Positions 43,708 through 56,077 of a stretch of DNA of 64,000 nt are shown here, one piece after another. The notes beneath the pieces are model-generated. The model saw only the letters and a list, made by a program, of their open reading frames with translations, did not search any database and had not been told where the DNA came from. Position numbers and translations under genes: made by a program. Location of the stretch: assembly GCA_025174535.1 (NCBI GenBank), contig JALBUN010000010.1, positions 1,736,001 to 1,800,000 on the forward strand. The letters are read 5' to 3'. This stretch comes from Cantharellus purpuraceus (lineage: Eukaryota; Basidiomycota; Agaricomycetes; Cantharellales; Hydnaceae). The stretch's first letter is position 1, and each line of letters starts with the position of its first letter.

Positions 43708-45085
43708 TGTTTTGGAACCGTGAACTTCAACCTAAACTGTGGTGTTAATCACAATCTAAGTTTAGCCCAAGGATGTATGACCTTTCAAGGCTAGCAATAA
43801 GCTTGAAACTATTTTAATGGAGACCCAATTAAGAAATTATACTCCGGTGAACAATCACAATCAATGTTGCCACAGGAAGTGAAGCAATAGAGATTTATGC
43901 TTGTCACGTGTAGTTCACACTTTACTGCTGATGCAATGTAAAGTCAAAGATTGACAGGCGTTCAAGGGTTCAGATACTTCAAAGGGGGAAGTAACCTAGT
44001 GCCTTAGTACTGCAGGTTGAGTAGATTAAAGCTAACAATAATCCCTTCAACGTAAAAAGATAGATATGCACTTGAACACTTCCTTCTGAACAAGCGTATT
44101 CACTGTACGTGTTTATCCGTGATAGAATCAACAGTCAAGGGATATTAATCTCGTCTCAAAGAGGTGAGTTAATAGACTGTGTTGTTGATTTATTGAAATG
44201 CCCACAATTGAACCAACCGATCAATAGCAAAGTACGTGTTAACATGACTAACCTCAGAGTCTCAATTAAACGTGCAGTATTCTTGACCAATCAATAGCCT
44301 AGTACGTATTAACCTGACTAACCTCAGAGTCTCAATTAAACGTGCAAGATTCTTGATTATAACCAATAGCCCAATATGTGATAATTTGACTAACCTCAGA
44401 GTCTCAATTACACGTGTAAGGTTCTTGATCAATGAATAACAATTAATACACTTCAAGTTACTGCTCCGAGTGGGCTTGTAGTGTGTTAATTACTAATCAG
44501 TTACTCTGTATTAACCTCTTCTCCGAGTTTGATTAATATTAGAGCCTGCTGTGCTTGTAATATAATAGCTTCTGGCTTCTCTGAGAGTCAATCAAAATTA
44601 ATATACACTAAGAGTAGCTGATATAAGCGTGATGCTTATGTGATGATTACTCAATGCTTGAGTAGACACTGCTGTGTGTGTGTGGTAAAAAGATATTATT
44701 TATTGCACTGCTGTTGCAGCCCTTTTTATATACATGGACTATCTAGCTTATGTAATTAATCAGAGAACATTCCTGGTGCTTAGGGAAGCCCCTGGAAGGA
44801 CAGAGAAGGCTGGGGAACCTTGTGGAAGGTCCAGGAAGGTGTCAGAACCTTCTGTGGCTGCTTTTGGCTGAAGTGCGCAAACTCCAATGATTATGTAATG
44901 CACGCGAGTGCTCGTTGGAGTTGAATGACAGATTATATCAGCAACCGACCCCTTGTGTACACTTGTGGGCTCAAATACACAAAAAAGTGAAATATAAGTA
45001 CATTCAATAGAACATTTGAAATACCTTTAAACTACTAAATGATAGTCCTTATTTGAAGTAGTTTAGAACTGCATATACCCCAACA
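43708..45085 (-). mobile_element. Solo LTR of family F with perfect target duplication
   Basis: 1378 bp, minus orientation, flanked by ATGTC at 43703-43707 and 45086-45090. This normal insertion is the control that shows LTR-F makes 5-bp duplications. Confidence 0.93.
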
Positions 45086-46700
45086 ATGTCCTCACACATA
45101 GTGGAGGATAAGGTAGATGGATTCTCCCCAATAGAGGGAGAACATGAAGAAGCAATGGATGATCCCAAGGACCATCTAGATGAAAAGGTATCAGCTATAG
45201 AAGTGGCTAATGAATGAGATGAAGAGGTCACCCCATATGAATGGGATGACCAAGATGATGCCCCCAAAAGGGAGGCTATGCCAATGTATTGCTCTAATGC
45301 AATATGAATTTGACCCAATGATCGAATTCCACTGAGACACACCTATGCAGTGCATTTCTGTAGTGCAACAAGATTCCCAAGAAGCAGGGAATCACAACAG
45401 CTGCATATAGCTGCTGTCAGTGTCGACAGATCGGCTGAACCTATGTATAATCATAGGAGCCAACAGAAGTTGACAGCACAACCAGATAGACTGCACATAG
45501 ACAACAAAACAATCTCTGGGTATTGGGAGATTGGTGGAACACCAGCCCACTGTCTATTAGACAGTGGAAGTGAGGGGATAATGATATCCCCTGAATTCAC
45601 ACGTGCAACAGGTATGAAGACATTCACACTAGAGCAACCCATTGCACTGCAATTAGCATGCGTTGGGAGCAGGAGTATCATAAATTATGGTACTCATAAA
45701 GTTTGGTAGTCAGAACATTGAAGAATATTTTGATGTCACCAATGTTGAGTATTACAATGTAATACTTAGTACTTCATTCCTACGAAAGCTAGGAATATGA
45801 CTGGACTTTAATGGCCCAGGCCAAATCATGATGGGGACTGAAGTTTCCACCAATGAAGAGCATAATACTGATGCTCTTCATGCCCCATCATGGGGTATAA
45901 ACTCAATATGAAGAAAGAGTGTTGGCATGAATAAATGATGCCAAGGGGGTAACTCTAAACACAAGCTACCCACAATGCAGTCCTTCCTAAAAGAAGGACT
46001 AGACTCAGTAAAGGACCCCCCAATGGAGGATCCAAATAAGAACATGACGTGAATAGCTTCGTCTCATGAAGGATAAACCACTTACATGGCTGGTCAGATC
46101 CCTCAGTTGAGAGATCAATGGAAAGAAAAGTATGCTGACCTATTCAGCAGCATACCCTTAGAACTTCCCCCATTTAGGGAAGTTAACCATGAGATTAATC
46201 TCATGGATCCTGACAAGCGAATACATTATTGCTTGCCTAAGTGTCCAGAGCACTACCAAGCAGAACTTTCAGAGAAAGTCCTGCAATACACCACTGCTAA
46301 ATGGTGGGTATCAGCTACAGCCCAGCAGGCTGTACCAATGCTATGCATTCCCAAGAAAAATGGGAAGCTCCACACCATGTTTGACTTGCATGAACAGAAT
46401 GATAATATGGTGAAGGATGTAACACCCTTCCCTGATCAGGACAACATTAGACATGATGTTGCCCGCTGTACATATTGATCTAAACTCGATATGTCTGAAG
46501 CATATGAACAGATACACATCAGACCGACAGATATACCCAAGATGGCATTTGCAACCAGCTTGGGGACATTTGTCAGTCAGGTCATGCAACAAGGGGACCC
46601 CTTGACATTTCAGTGGCTCATGACCGCCATTTTCCAAGAATATATCAGAAGATTTGTCCATGTATATCTGGACAACATATTTGTGTACTCTTGTACCATA

Positions 46701-47285
46701 TGTTAAGGGCTGATATCCTGGAGGTTCATGGAGTAGCTGGAGTTCAGATGCTAGTGAATAAGGGGAAAAGACTTTACTGTTCCAGTTCAACCAGAGACAG
46801 TATCGAGCAATAACTATTGAGTTGGATCGGGTGGACTTGGCTTCAACTTGTGTGTTGTGCCCCCTTGGATTGTCAGTCCAATATTTCAGAGTTGGAGGTA
46901 TGGAGTTGGATCAAGGATCCCAAGTTCCACTTGTCAAGAAGGTACTTGTCAAGAAACTAGCAACCAAGAAGATGATGAGGCAAATCTTAGTCGATATACG
47001 AACTACTGTAACATACAAGAAGTAGCCTGTATAAGTATGTAGAGAATTGAATGATAAGACTAAAATGATAGGACAATAAGATGGATATGGAATACAACAC
47101 AGAAAGGAGTTTGGAGTTTGGACTCAAGTCCAAACTGACACTAAGCAATATAATTGTTGTAACCCATAAGTTATAAGGGAAACAATAATGGAGTTCAGGG
47201 TTAATGGAGGTGGAGTTGACGGAGGTGGAGTAAGCGGGGATGGAGTGGGAGATGGAGATGGAGATCTGGAGATTGGACTTGGTGT
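46701..47285 (+). mobile_element. Solo LTR of family H, 3' end deleted
   Basis: Starts TGTTAAGGGCTG like 57669-58240 but its end passes directly from CTTGGTGTT into G pol sequence TCACC.AGCTCAGG. Compared with the intact copy, about 15 bp of LTR and some 40 bp of host are missing, with GGTGTT shared at the joint. Confidence 0.7.
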
Positions 47286-48491
47286 TCACCAAGCTCAGGA
47301 AAACACATATGTTCCTGAGCAAGGATAAGATCAATCTATACTCAACAAGTGTGGATTGCCTTGGTCACCTAATAGATGACCAAGGTGTGCACACAGATGC
47401 TGATAAAATGCAGCAAATGCAAGAATGGAGATGACCTAGGTCATACCATGAAGTCCAATGTTTTCTTGGACTAGTGCAGTATCTGGCGCACTATATGCCA
47501 GACATAACTGCATACACAACCCTGTTATCAGGTTGTGCTTGTAATAATTGTCCATTCTTATGGACACCATTGCTGGAGAAATGCTTCAAAAACATCAAGC
47601 TCCTAGCATATAGGGCTCCAAAAATTGAAGCCCATTGATGTCAATAACCCTGATACTATTTGGGTTATTATTGACAACTCGAAAACTGGAGTTGGAGCTG
47701 TCTATGGACAAGGAAAAGATTGGCAGACCTGTTGGCCTGCCAGATTCCTATCCAAGAAATTTAGTGCTGCATAACAGCACTATAAGACCCACAAGCATGA
47801 GACTATAGCTGTGCTCAAAGCCCTAATGAGATGGGAAGATAAGCTACTAGGATGAAAGTTCATCCTAGTAACCAACCACAAGGGTCTCAAATACTTCAAG
47901 ATCCAAAAGAACCTGTCTCCTAGACAGATTAGGTGGTGGGAGTTCTTATCCCATTTCAACTTTACTACCTCGCATAAAGATGGGGTAGAGAACAAAGTAG
48001 CAGATTGTCTATCGTGCTACTATGCTGATGACTCCCCAACAGAGAGTCATCCCAACTATATCTACATGAGTGCAGATGTACGTCTTGACCCTGAAGGAGA
48101 ACTGCTCCTCACAGAACAGTTCATTGAGATCAGGACAGCAGCAGTCACCCAAAGGCAACTGCTCAAGAAAAAAGAAAACAGAGTGCTAGAAGCTGAAGCA
48201 CTCAATGTTCAAACAGAATCATTGAATGATGATTCTAATTCCTCTAAAGAAATAGAGGACATTAGAGTGATGTCATCAGATGATGACAGAACACCATTGT
48301 GATCACATGTTGAGCATGGGATCAACCTCATGCAGATTGTACGAGGCACATATAGAAAGGATACTGTCCTTTCTAAGGTGCTGGAAGCACCTAAAGAGCA
48401 TGCACGATTTGGTGTGTGTGATGATCTAATATGGACCAAAAATATATACAAATGCGATGTCATCTGTATACCCCACTCAGCATTCCAAGGG

Positions 48492-49504
48492 TGTATGGGA
48501 ACTGGTTTTCCCTTAAAAGATCTTGTTTAAAGTCCCGAAACTGTACAATTTCGCTTCATGGCCTTAAAATATCAGCATATATGTGCTGCTTTCTCTTGAT
48601 TCAGGGCCATTCAAATATTCTCTATTTTTTCATATTTTTTCGGGAATTCTCCATGCAGAAATGAGTCCACAACCTTGTTGTTCTGCTGGGCGAAGTTTTG
48701 GGACCCACATGGACCCACAAGCCTCTGCAGATGTCAGCAGCTTCAAAGTCAGCCGGAGTCACCCGGACAACTGACTCATTTTCGATCACATGACTCATTT
48801 CAATCTCCGACTCAATCTGGTCACCACTGACAGTAAATGCTCAATATCTTCACAACCACTGCACCCCCTGACTCCATTTTCAGTGGAGTGTTCAATAGAA
48901 GCTGTGCTTACCCATAGCTGTGCTGATCATCCCAGGAAACGAAGTATTGACCAAGTTATTTGGGTAATGGTGACTCATGCAATGACTCCTGCCATGACTC
49001 AGGCTATGACTCCTTCCATGACTCATACCATGACTCCTGTGATTACTCATACTATGACTCCTGCTCTGAGTCACACTATGACTCCATCCATGACTCATGC
49101 CATGAGTCAGAGCAAATCCAAGCAGTTCATTGGCTAGGAAACTTCCACCCCCTTCTCACATATTCCACTAGCTTCCAGTAGTTTCCATCTATTAATAGGT
49201 AGAAGTTTCCAGTAGTATTAGTCAGCTCCTGTAAATACAATATAAAAGGAGGCCAGTCTGCCTCTGAAAGAATAACCAATTTCTACCCCATCATTTGCAC
49301 ATCAGTGTGACTAGAGTGACATACAGTGTCATCCTCTATATCTCAGTAACTGTTGATTGTCCAGTTCAAGGGTCGCTTACAGTTGTGTAACTGTATTTGA
49401 TTGCACTCGAAGTAGTGATTGTCCTGCTTTGGGCGTGAGTGTAGTATCTACCTTGCGTGACTACGAATCTACAGGGTGAGATTGTCTGTTGATAGTCCTG
49501 CCAT
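48492..49504 (+). mobile_element. LTR of family A2, 3' truncated
   Basis: TGTATGGGAACTGG at the left end, then A2 sequence to AGTCCTGCCAT where it runs into G integrase sequence (CAAAGTGCCAAATG). About 420 bp of the LTR and some G sequence were lost at the right end. Confidence 0.82.
48968..49110. repeat. 12-bp TGACTCA minisatellite, twelve units
   Basis: 143 bp. Six full TGACTCA/TGAGTCA heptamers occur in the array, and two more lie just upstream (near 48770 and 48790). Confidence 0.88.
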
Positions 49505-50656
49505 CAAAGTGCCAAATGAATAAAGACAGTATGAAGAAACCCACAGGGCTTCTTCATAGCTTGCCAGTACCAGAGTGGCCCTGGCAATCGATAGGTATGG
49601 ACTTTATGGGTCCATTACCAAAATCAAATGACTATGACTACCTATTGGTAATCATTGATCACTTCACATCACAGGCACATATAATACCTACAAACACGCA
49701 TGTAACAGTGAAAGGAGTAGCATGGCTATTCCTTAAAGAAGTTGTACACCTTCACAGTGTACCAGACTCAATTGTGTCTGATTGAGATTTGAAATTCACA
49801 TCTATCTTTTGACATGAACTACAATGGATAATGGGAGTGAAACTCCTCATGTCCACAGCATTCCATCTGCAAACAGATGAAGCAACAGAATGAGCAAATT
49901 GTTCCATTGGCCAAATACTTTGTACTGTTGTACAAAGTGATCAGGAAGATTGGGCACACAAGTGTCCAATGGTGGAGTTTGTGCTAAACTCCAGCATAAG
50001 CTCAACAATGGGGTTTACTCTGTTTGAACTTAACCACAGGTATATGCCTAGGATAGGCATGCCCATTAACAATGACACCAAGTTCAAGGGTGTCAAGGGA
50101 TTTGCACAGCAGGCCCAAACAAACCTGCTAGTGGCGCATGATGCGATTATAGAAAGTCACATTGTTCAGACATTTCATGCCAATAAGAAACATTGGGAAG
50201 GTCCAACCTTCCAGAGAGGTGACAAAGTCTACCTCTCAACAAAAAACTTGACTCTACCTAAGGGTAGAATCAGCAAACTAGTGCCCAGGTATATTGGGCC
50301 TATAAAATAATCAAAGCCCATAATAAAGCTTTGACGGTGACACTGGAACTGCCACCAGAACTGACTAGTAGGTGTATTATGCCTACATTCCACATCAGTC
50401 TCATTCAACTGTATGTGCCAAATGATGAGATGAGATTCCTGAAATGGGAAGTGAAGTCATTTTGTGACTTTGGGAATGATGACAAGCAGGAGTGGCTCAT
50501 TGATGAAATCATCACTCATTGATGGATAAGCGATAAAGAACTTGAATTTCAAGATCTATGGACATTGGGAGATGTCACCTGGGAACCTTACACATCGTGT
50601 AAGGACCTAGAAGCTCTAGATGATTATTTAGAGCTTTGAGGGGTGATTTGAGTGTG

Positions 50657-50910
50657 AGAACTACCTCATAGATGGTAGTTCTCAGAGAGATGGAGCCCCA
50701 AAGATCTAATGGGGCTCAAGGGGGAGAAGTGGAGCTACCAAGAATAAAGGTAGCTCCTAGCAGGATGCGACAAGAGCTACCATCAATGATGGTAGTTCAA
50801 TGAGGGGAGGAGGAACCACCTCAACTAATGGTAGTTCCTAGATAAGGATAGAGCTACTATAACAACAGGCAGCTCAATGGCAGAAAAAACTGCACCCATA
50901 GGGAGCAGTT
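50657..50910 (+). repeat. Array of stem-loops in the G inter-ORF region (copy R)
   Basis: Consecutive hairpins: GAGAACTACC/GGTAGTTCTC, GAGCCCCA/TGGGGCTC, GGAGCTACC/GGTAGCTCC, GAGCTACCATC/GATGGTAGTTC (one wobble), GGAACCACC/GGTAGTTCC (one mismatch), GAGCT../..AGCTC, AACTGC/GCAGTT. It continues after LTR-B with GCTACTTATAGTAGC (51752-51766). It corresponds to 5763-6040. Confidence 0.82.
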
Positions 50911-51737
50911 TGTTAAAAAAAAAAAATATGGAGGGGTGTTGTGGGTGAGTGTAAAATGATGGTGAGGGATGGTGGCGAAGTAGATTTTGAATAGGGGAGG
51001 AATTACTGCAAGGATGCAGATATATGCGGGGTCGATGGAAAGATATTGTTTAGTAGAGTAATGTTACCAAATATTAGAATATTTGGTTAAGAACTGGGAC
51101 TTCTGCAAAATATTTGAGCAGAAATGGGAATAGCAACACTTCGAAAAAGTGTTTGCTTAATAGAAATGGATGTAATGATCCAAATCGTTCGTAATTTGAG
51201 ATAGCAATAGTTGATGCAATATCCTAATGGGATATGCAAAAGATTTCCAATCGAATAGGTCGTTTAGGAGTTATTCCAGGAACGACAGAAAGTTGACACA
51301 AGCTGTTTGTTTGCAGCTTGGAAGGGATTAAGAGTAGTGAATCTCCTTATTGATACTCGTACACAGTTGTAGTTAATATACAATTTGACAATCACATGAT
51401 AAAAAAGCCTTTTAGTAAGATTGAAACATATGATAAAAGAAATGATGTGGATACTGATAATATGTGATGTCATGGGGAAAAACTTTTTACAGAGAAAGGA
51501 GTTTTTACCCATTTGACTTGAGGTTTATGACGAATGAAAATCATCATAATACCTCCCTTTTTGAGTAGTAGCCACCCCCGTAGAATGAAAGGATGGCTCA
51601 CAAAATAAAATCGAAAAAACACCTTCTCCTCATCCCTTAATCAAAAAATTCCCAAACTTTTCACAACTTTTTCTTATCATAAAACTCCCCCTTCTTGCTC
51701 CAATAGATTGTAATATTCCTTGAATAAATTCTTGACA
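50911..51737 (+). mobile_element. Solo LTR of family B
   Basis: 827 bp, TGTTAAAAAAA to ATTCTTGACA, target duplication CAGTT (50906-50910 and 51738-51742). The empty site is in G copy L at 6005-6010. No coding capacity. Confidence 0.9.
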
Positions 51738-52175
51738 CAGTTCACTGTTGTGCTACTTATAGTAGCATGAAAGGGGTAAGCAATAATTAATTGTGTTACA
51801 CCCATGTGATGTAGTCACTGGAAAATTCTCAATAAAGAATTTTTGAGCTCAGCCATAAAAGGCTAGCGGTGTTTCTTCAAACCACCACAACCCCCCCCCT
51901 CCATCAAAATGTCATCTCTCAGAAGGGAGATGATGGATGCTCAGGATGAGCATCCAATGGAAGTTGAACAAACTTCCACAGCTGCAGCACCAGTAACTAG
52001 TGCTGCAGATATGATTGGAGGTCATCAAGATGAGATGACCTGGAAAATTGGTGGATGGCACAGTGGTGTGGCCATCCATCACCCTCATGGGTGCAACAAG
52101 TGTGACGCATGTGTCGCACTTAATTGAGGTCCAAAATGGGGGCCAACTATATCTTTCTGCCACTTCAGTGGAAAG

Positions 52176-52886
52176 TGTTGAAAGTTTCGCCTTGCTGGGG
52201 GGGGTGTGGAGAGTAGATTTCAAATAGTGACAGAGGGTGTTATGGGAACTGGGTGTATGTGTAGTCAAATTGAAGATATATCTTGGGAGTATCCTCGTAC
52301 GAAGTTTGATGAGATTTTGTGTAGTCCTTGTCTAGATATTGACAATTTGAGCAGGGATCAGGAGCAGATGACTCAAATGAGAGTAAATGCTTAATAGAAA
52401 ATCAACCAGTGGAGCTTAGACTTTGAAAACTGGGATTCAAATAGATGTTGAAATACTCTAGAAGATCATGCAAAGGTTTGACGAAATTCGAGTTCTTTCT
52501 GGAGTTATTCCAGAACCAAATAGCTCAGACACAGACAATAGAAACAAGTGAGAGGAAATTCTCTGGTCCATTTCATATCTAGCTAAGCATGTTTTATACA
52601 AGATATGTGTCCTTAGAACATGTGATAAAAGTCCTGAATTATTTGAAACATGGGAAAGAAACTCATGATAAAAACAAAATGGAGGTGGAGCCAATAGGGG
52701 AAAAATGACAAAATAAAATATAAAAGAAATATAGGAGAATAATCTGATGGGTGTGGAGCTTACAGGGGCTTCTCCTCTTCCCTCCTAACCATTTCCCCTC
52801 GCTTTCCTACCTCCCCCTCAACCTCCTGAGCCTCCTATGTGCTCCTGTTCCCCCTCTCTCCTAACCCCTTTCTCCCATAATCAACA
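52176..52886 (+). mobile_element. Solo LTR of family C
   Basis: 711 bp, TGTTGAAAG to ATAATCAACA, target duplication GAAAG (52171-52175 and 52887-52891). Distantly similar to family B in layout (GTTATTCCAG block in the middle). Confidence 0.9.
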
Positions 52887-53323
52887 GAAAGGCCATGACT
52901 TATATGTGACATCAAAGATGATGTTGTGACACCTTATCGTGAAGACTACAATAAGATGCACAAGGACAACTTGGACCTGTTTGTGCAGGTCCAAGAACTT
53001 GAAGCACTTCTTGACAATGAGAAGTCTGAAGTAACTTGTCTCAGAGACAAGTTAAAAACACTGAAGGAGGCTGCTGACAGAGCACCTCCTACATTTAAGA
53101 CCAAGCTCATGACAGTGTGCTTGGCCCCAGTAGCATCACTATCATGTGCTATTGCAGGCAAATCATTGCCTCCCATCCATTATGTTGTCACAGCCCATGG
53201 CTTCATCATCATGGGAAACAATTGACCTCACCAAAGAGGATGATCTCCTGGGCAAATTGCCTTGGGCTGACCCTCAAGGGTTTGAAGGTCAAGACTGGGA
53301 CAATACTGACCCAATCTGGGAGG

Positions 53324-54138
53324 TGTTAGGAAAAGATGAGGGATAGATTGCAGGTGTATGTGGGTGAGTGTGAAATGAAGGTGAGGGGTGGTGGTGAAGT
53401 AGATTTTGAATAGAGGACCAATTACTGCAAGGAGACAGATATATGTGGAATCGATGGAGAGGTGTCGTTCAGTAGAGTGATGTTACCAAATATCAGAATA
53501 TTCGGTTAGACATTGCACCTGCTACAGACAATTTAAGAGGCAGTGGGGGATGATGTCACTTTAAGTGAATGTATGTTCAATAGAGATGGATCCTGTGGTC
53601 CGGAACGTTCGTAATTCTAGATAGTGATAGCTGTTGCAATATTCTAATAGAATATGCAAAAATATTTGAAGTTGTTAAGATTGTTTAGAAGTTATTCCAG
53701 GAATGACCAAAAAATGACACAAGTTGTTTGATTTACAACTTGGAAGGGATAAACATAATGAATCTGATCAATGATACTTGTACATAGTTGTAGCTAATAT
53801 AAAATTTGGCAATCACATGATAAGAAAGCCTTTTAGTAAGATTGAAACATATGATGAAAGAAATGATGCAGATGCTTATAATAAGTGATATCATATGGGA
53901 AAAATTTTATAACTTGATGGGATTTTATCCACATCTTATGGGACTTATGACAAGTGTTAATTGTCATAATATGGTCCCTTTTGAATAGAATTTCCCCCCT
54001 GAAGACAAAAGGAAGGCTCACAAGAAAATTAATACCCTGTCCCCATCCAATAACTATATTTTCTACACATTTTAATACCTCTTAACACCTTTTCATGCCT
54101 CTTCACTTCTTTTACACCTTTAGAATAGATTCTTGACA
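53324..54138 (+). mobile_element. Solo LTR of family B, second copy
   Basis: 815 bp, TGTTAGG to ATTCTTGACA, target duplication GGAGG (53319-53323 and 54139-54143). Confidence 0.9.
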
Positions 54139-55358
54139 GGAGGGATATGACCACAATCGTGGTCTCCTCCTGGCTAGCATCCCCAAGGGTGCTAAGCAAC
54201 CAGGCAAACTCAAAGAGTTTGCCCTATCAGAAATTGAAGCTGAGATTGATCAGCTTCAAAAGGAGTATATGGCTGGTGACAGCCCTACCTTAAAAGGCCC
54301 AGCATTGAAGACACTGGAGGAAGCCCAGGGTATGAATTATCACAAATACTGGGACGATTTCGGGCATGCCCTCAAGCATGCCAATGCAGGGAAATCATTC
54401 CTCAAATGGGCACTGTGGTTCATGACTGCGGCTGACCCTCCCAGAGCAGTCACTGGCCACCTGCTGCAACCTCTGGGCAAGTCTGCCCCTATCAGGGCAG
54501 ACTGGTTTGACATCTGCAATATGGACACTCTGAAGTTCATATCGCTCCATAAAAAAGCATTGGCCACACTGTTCGTGGAATGGACTGTACTGATGCGCAG
54601 AGTCATCAAGAGAATGACTCTGCTGGCTCATGCTGATAATGTGAGTCTTATTGTCACTCTACCAACCACACCGGTAGACACACTTGCCCTCATATTGGGG
54701 TGGCAAGTGAACCCTAATGGGGTCCCCCTGGCCATCCAACTGGAGTCAGATGGTACTATGAACTTGTCCAATGTGGATGTTTGGATGTGGCTACTCCCAA
54801 GAAGGGTTCTTCTGTATTTAAGAAGAACCTCTGGACTATGTTCCAGAATCCCAGCCACTGGGGGTTATTGACCAGTGGTCAAAAGTTCTCACCAATGCTT
54901 GGTGACACCTTTCATGCTTCAGTCACTGGAGCATATGATTGGGGGAATCGCTCCCCCAAAGAACATACTGAATTAGACCTTGCACTCTGGTTTGGACGAT
55001 TGGGGGGCATCACCCCCAATCGCGCTGCTATATTAGAAGAGTTTGCTAAATGCAGGAGACTCAGGGAGTCTCCCAAGCAGCTCATAAAGCTGCTAAATGC
55101 TCTCTTGCTGAGCGTTTAGGTCATGATCAACTCAATTGTGAACTTGATCAGGATGCTGCAGTAGCAATCACATCCTCCTCATCCATTCAAGTGGATGAGG
55201 ATACCACAACCACGTTGGGGATGACTGAGAGCCATCCCCCTCTGGAGCCCTATGAACAAGATAATCATATGGACACTGACTCGTCAGAACAGCTTCATAA
55301 GGAGCTGTATGATTAAAAAGTACTGAATGAGATCGTGTCTCATTCAAAAAGGGGAGGG

Positions 55359-55618
55359 TGTAAGTACCCAAGGTACTTATCACCATAACATATAAGTACA
55401 ATTAATATATGCAGTATTCCCTTAAGGAATGCTGCCCTCTTGGTAGATATATGCACCCATAGAGTGCATATGTATAGTTATTATGTAAGCCAGTGGACCC
55501 AGTACATGTGTGGGTCCACATATAGTAGAGAGACACTACCACACAGTACAACACATTGCCCAACCAATACACTTGGTTGAGTTCTGTGCAACAGTGTGAA
55601 CTAAGACACCCTTTAACA
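55359..55618 (+). repeat. 3' LTR of family G (copy R)
   Basis: 260 bp after the purine run AAAAAGGGGAGGG, TGTAAGTACCC to CACCCTTTAACA. Hairpins are at the same places as in copy L. Confidence 0.88.
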
Positions 55619-56075
55619 GAAATACCCTGTTTCCTGGGCTGATCAGCACAGATATGGGTAGGGACAGCTTTGATTGAAAGCTCCACCAAAAATGGAGTTA
55701 GGAGGAGCTGTGGTTGCCAAGATATTGAGCATTTACTGGCAGTGGTGATCAGATTGGGTTGGAGATTGAAATGAGTCATGTGATTGAAAATGAGTCAGTA
55801 GATCAGGTGACTCTGCTGACTTTGAAGCTGCTGACATCTGCAAAGTTTTGTGGGTCCATGTGGGTCCAGAACATTGCCCAGCAGGACAATAAATTTGTGG
55901 ACCCATTTCTGCATGGAAAATTCCTGAAAAATTATGAAAAAATAGAGAATATTTGAATGACCCTAAATCAAGAGAAAGCAGCATGTATATGTTGATATTT
56001 TAAGGCCATAAAGTGAAAATATACAATTTTGGGACCATAAACAAGATCTTTTCAGGGAAAACCAGTTCCCATACA
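55619..56075 (-). repeat. LTR-A2 fragment, inverted (5' part)
   Basis: Minus-strand match to the first 450 or so bases of A2, ending CCCATACA at 56075. Confidence 0.82.
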
Positions 56076-56077
56076 AC

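Larger units (their letters stand above)
45086..50521 (+). pseudogene. Family G pol (copy R): protease, RT, RNase H, integrase, chromodomain
   Basis: Aspartic protease AHCLLDSGSEGIMISPEF (near 45550), reverse transcriptase 46086-46705 (SEAYEQIHIRPTDIPKM and VHVYLDNIFVYS at the active site, where the usual second Asp is Asn), RNase H remnants 47285-48010 (KTHKHET), integrase core 49510-49790 (WPWQSIGMDFMGPLP), IN C terminus (GDKVYLSTKNL) and a chromodomain-like tail EWLIDEIITH ... WTLGDVTWEPYTSCKDL ending near 50640. Interrupted by LTR-H and LTR-A2 and by many stops. The sequence carries a dense series of short perfect inverted repeats, e.g. 45547-45567, 45574-45591, 46162-46184 and the 18-bp palindrome 46188-46205. 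Confidence 0.8.
51909..55316 (+). pseudogene. Third ORF of family G, copy R
   Basis: The ATG at 51909 is preceded by a C-run and CCATCAAA as in copy L. Pieces: 51909-52175, 52892-53323 and 54144-55316, separated by LTR-C and LTR-B. The product would match copy L (MEVEQ N terminus, coiled-coil LEALLDNEKSE, ETIDLTKEDDL, core WALWFMTAADPPRAV, tail TLGMTESHPP ... ELYD). Two frameshifts are shared in position with copy L after NVDVW, which may mean the frame change is ancestral. Unknown function. Confidence 0.7.
39687..55618 (+). mobile_element. Family G retroelement, nearly complete (copy R), with seven nested insertions
   Basis: Order: 5'-truncated LTR-G (39687-39945), gag (39946-41642), pol (45086-50521), stem-loop inter-ORF region (50657-50910 and 51738-51908), third ORF (51909-55316), polypurine tract, LTR-G (55359-55618). 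Nested in it: LTR-A (41643-43636, itself holding a MITE), LTR-F (43708-45085, TSD ATGTC), LTR-H (46701-47285), LTR-A2 (48492-49504), LTR-B (50911-51737, TSD CAGTT), LTR-C (52176-52886, TSD GAAAG) and LTR-B (53324-54138, TSD GGAGG). Without these the element is about 8.6 kb. All frames are broken. Confidence 0.85.

Noticed and set aside
48968..49110. Minisatellite considered as a CRISPR array
   Set aside because: 12-bp tandem units without spacers, inside a eukaryotic LTR. It is a minisatellite.
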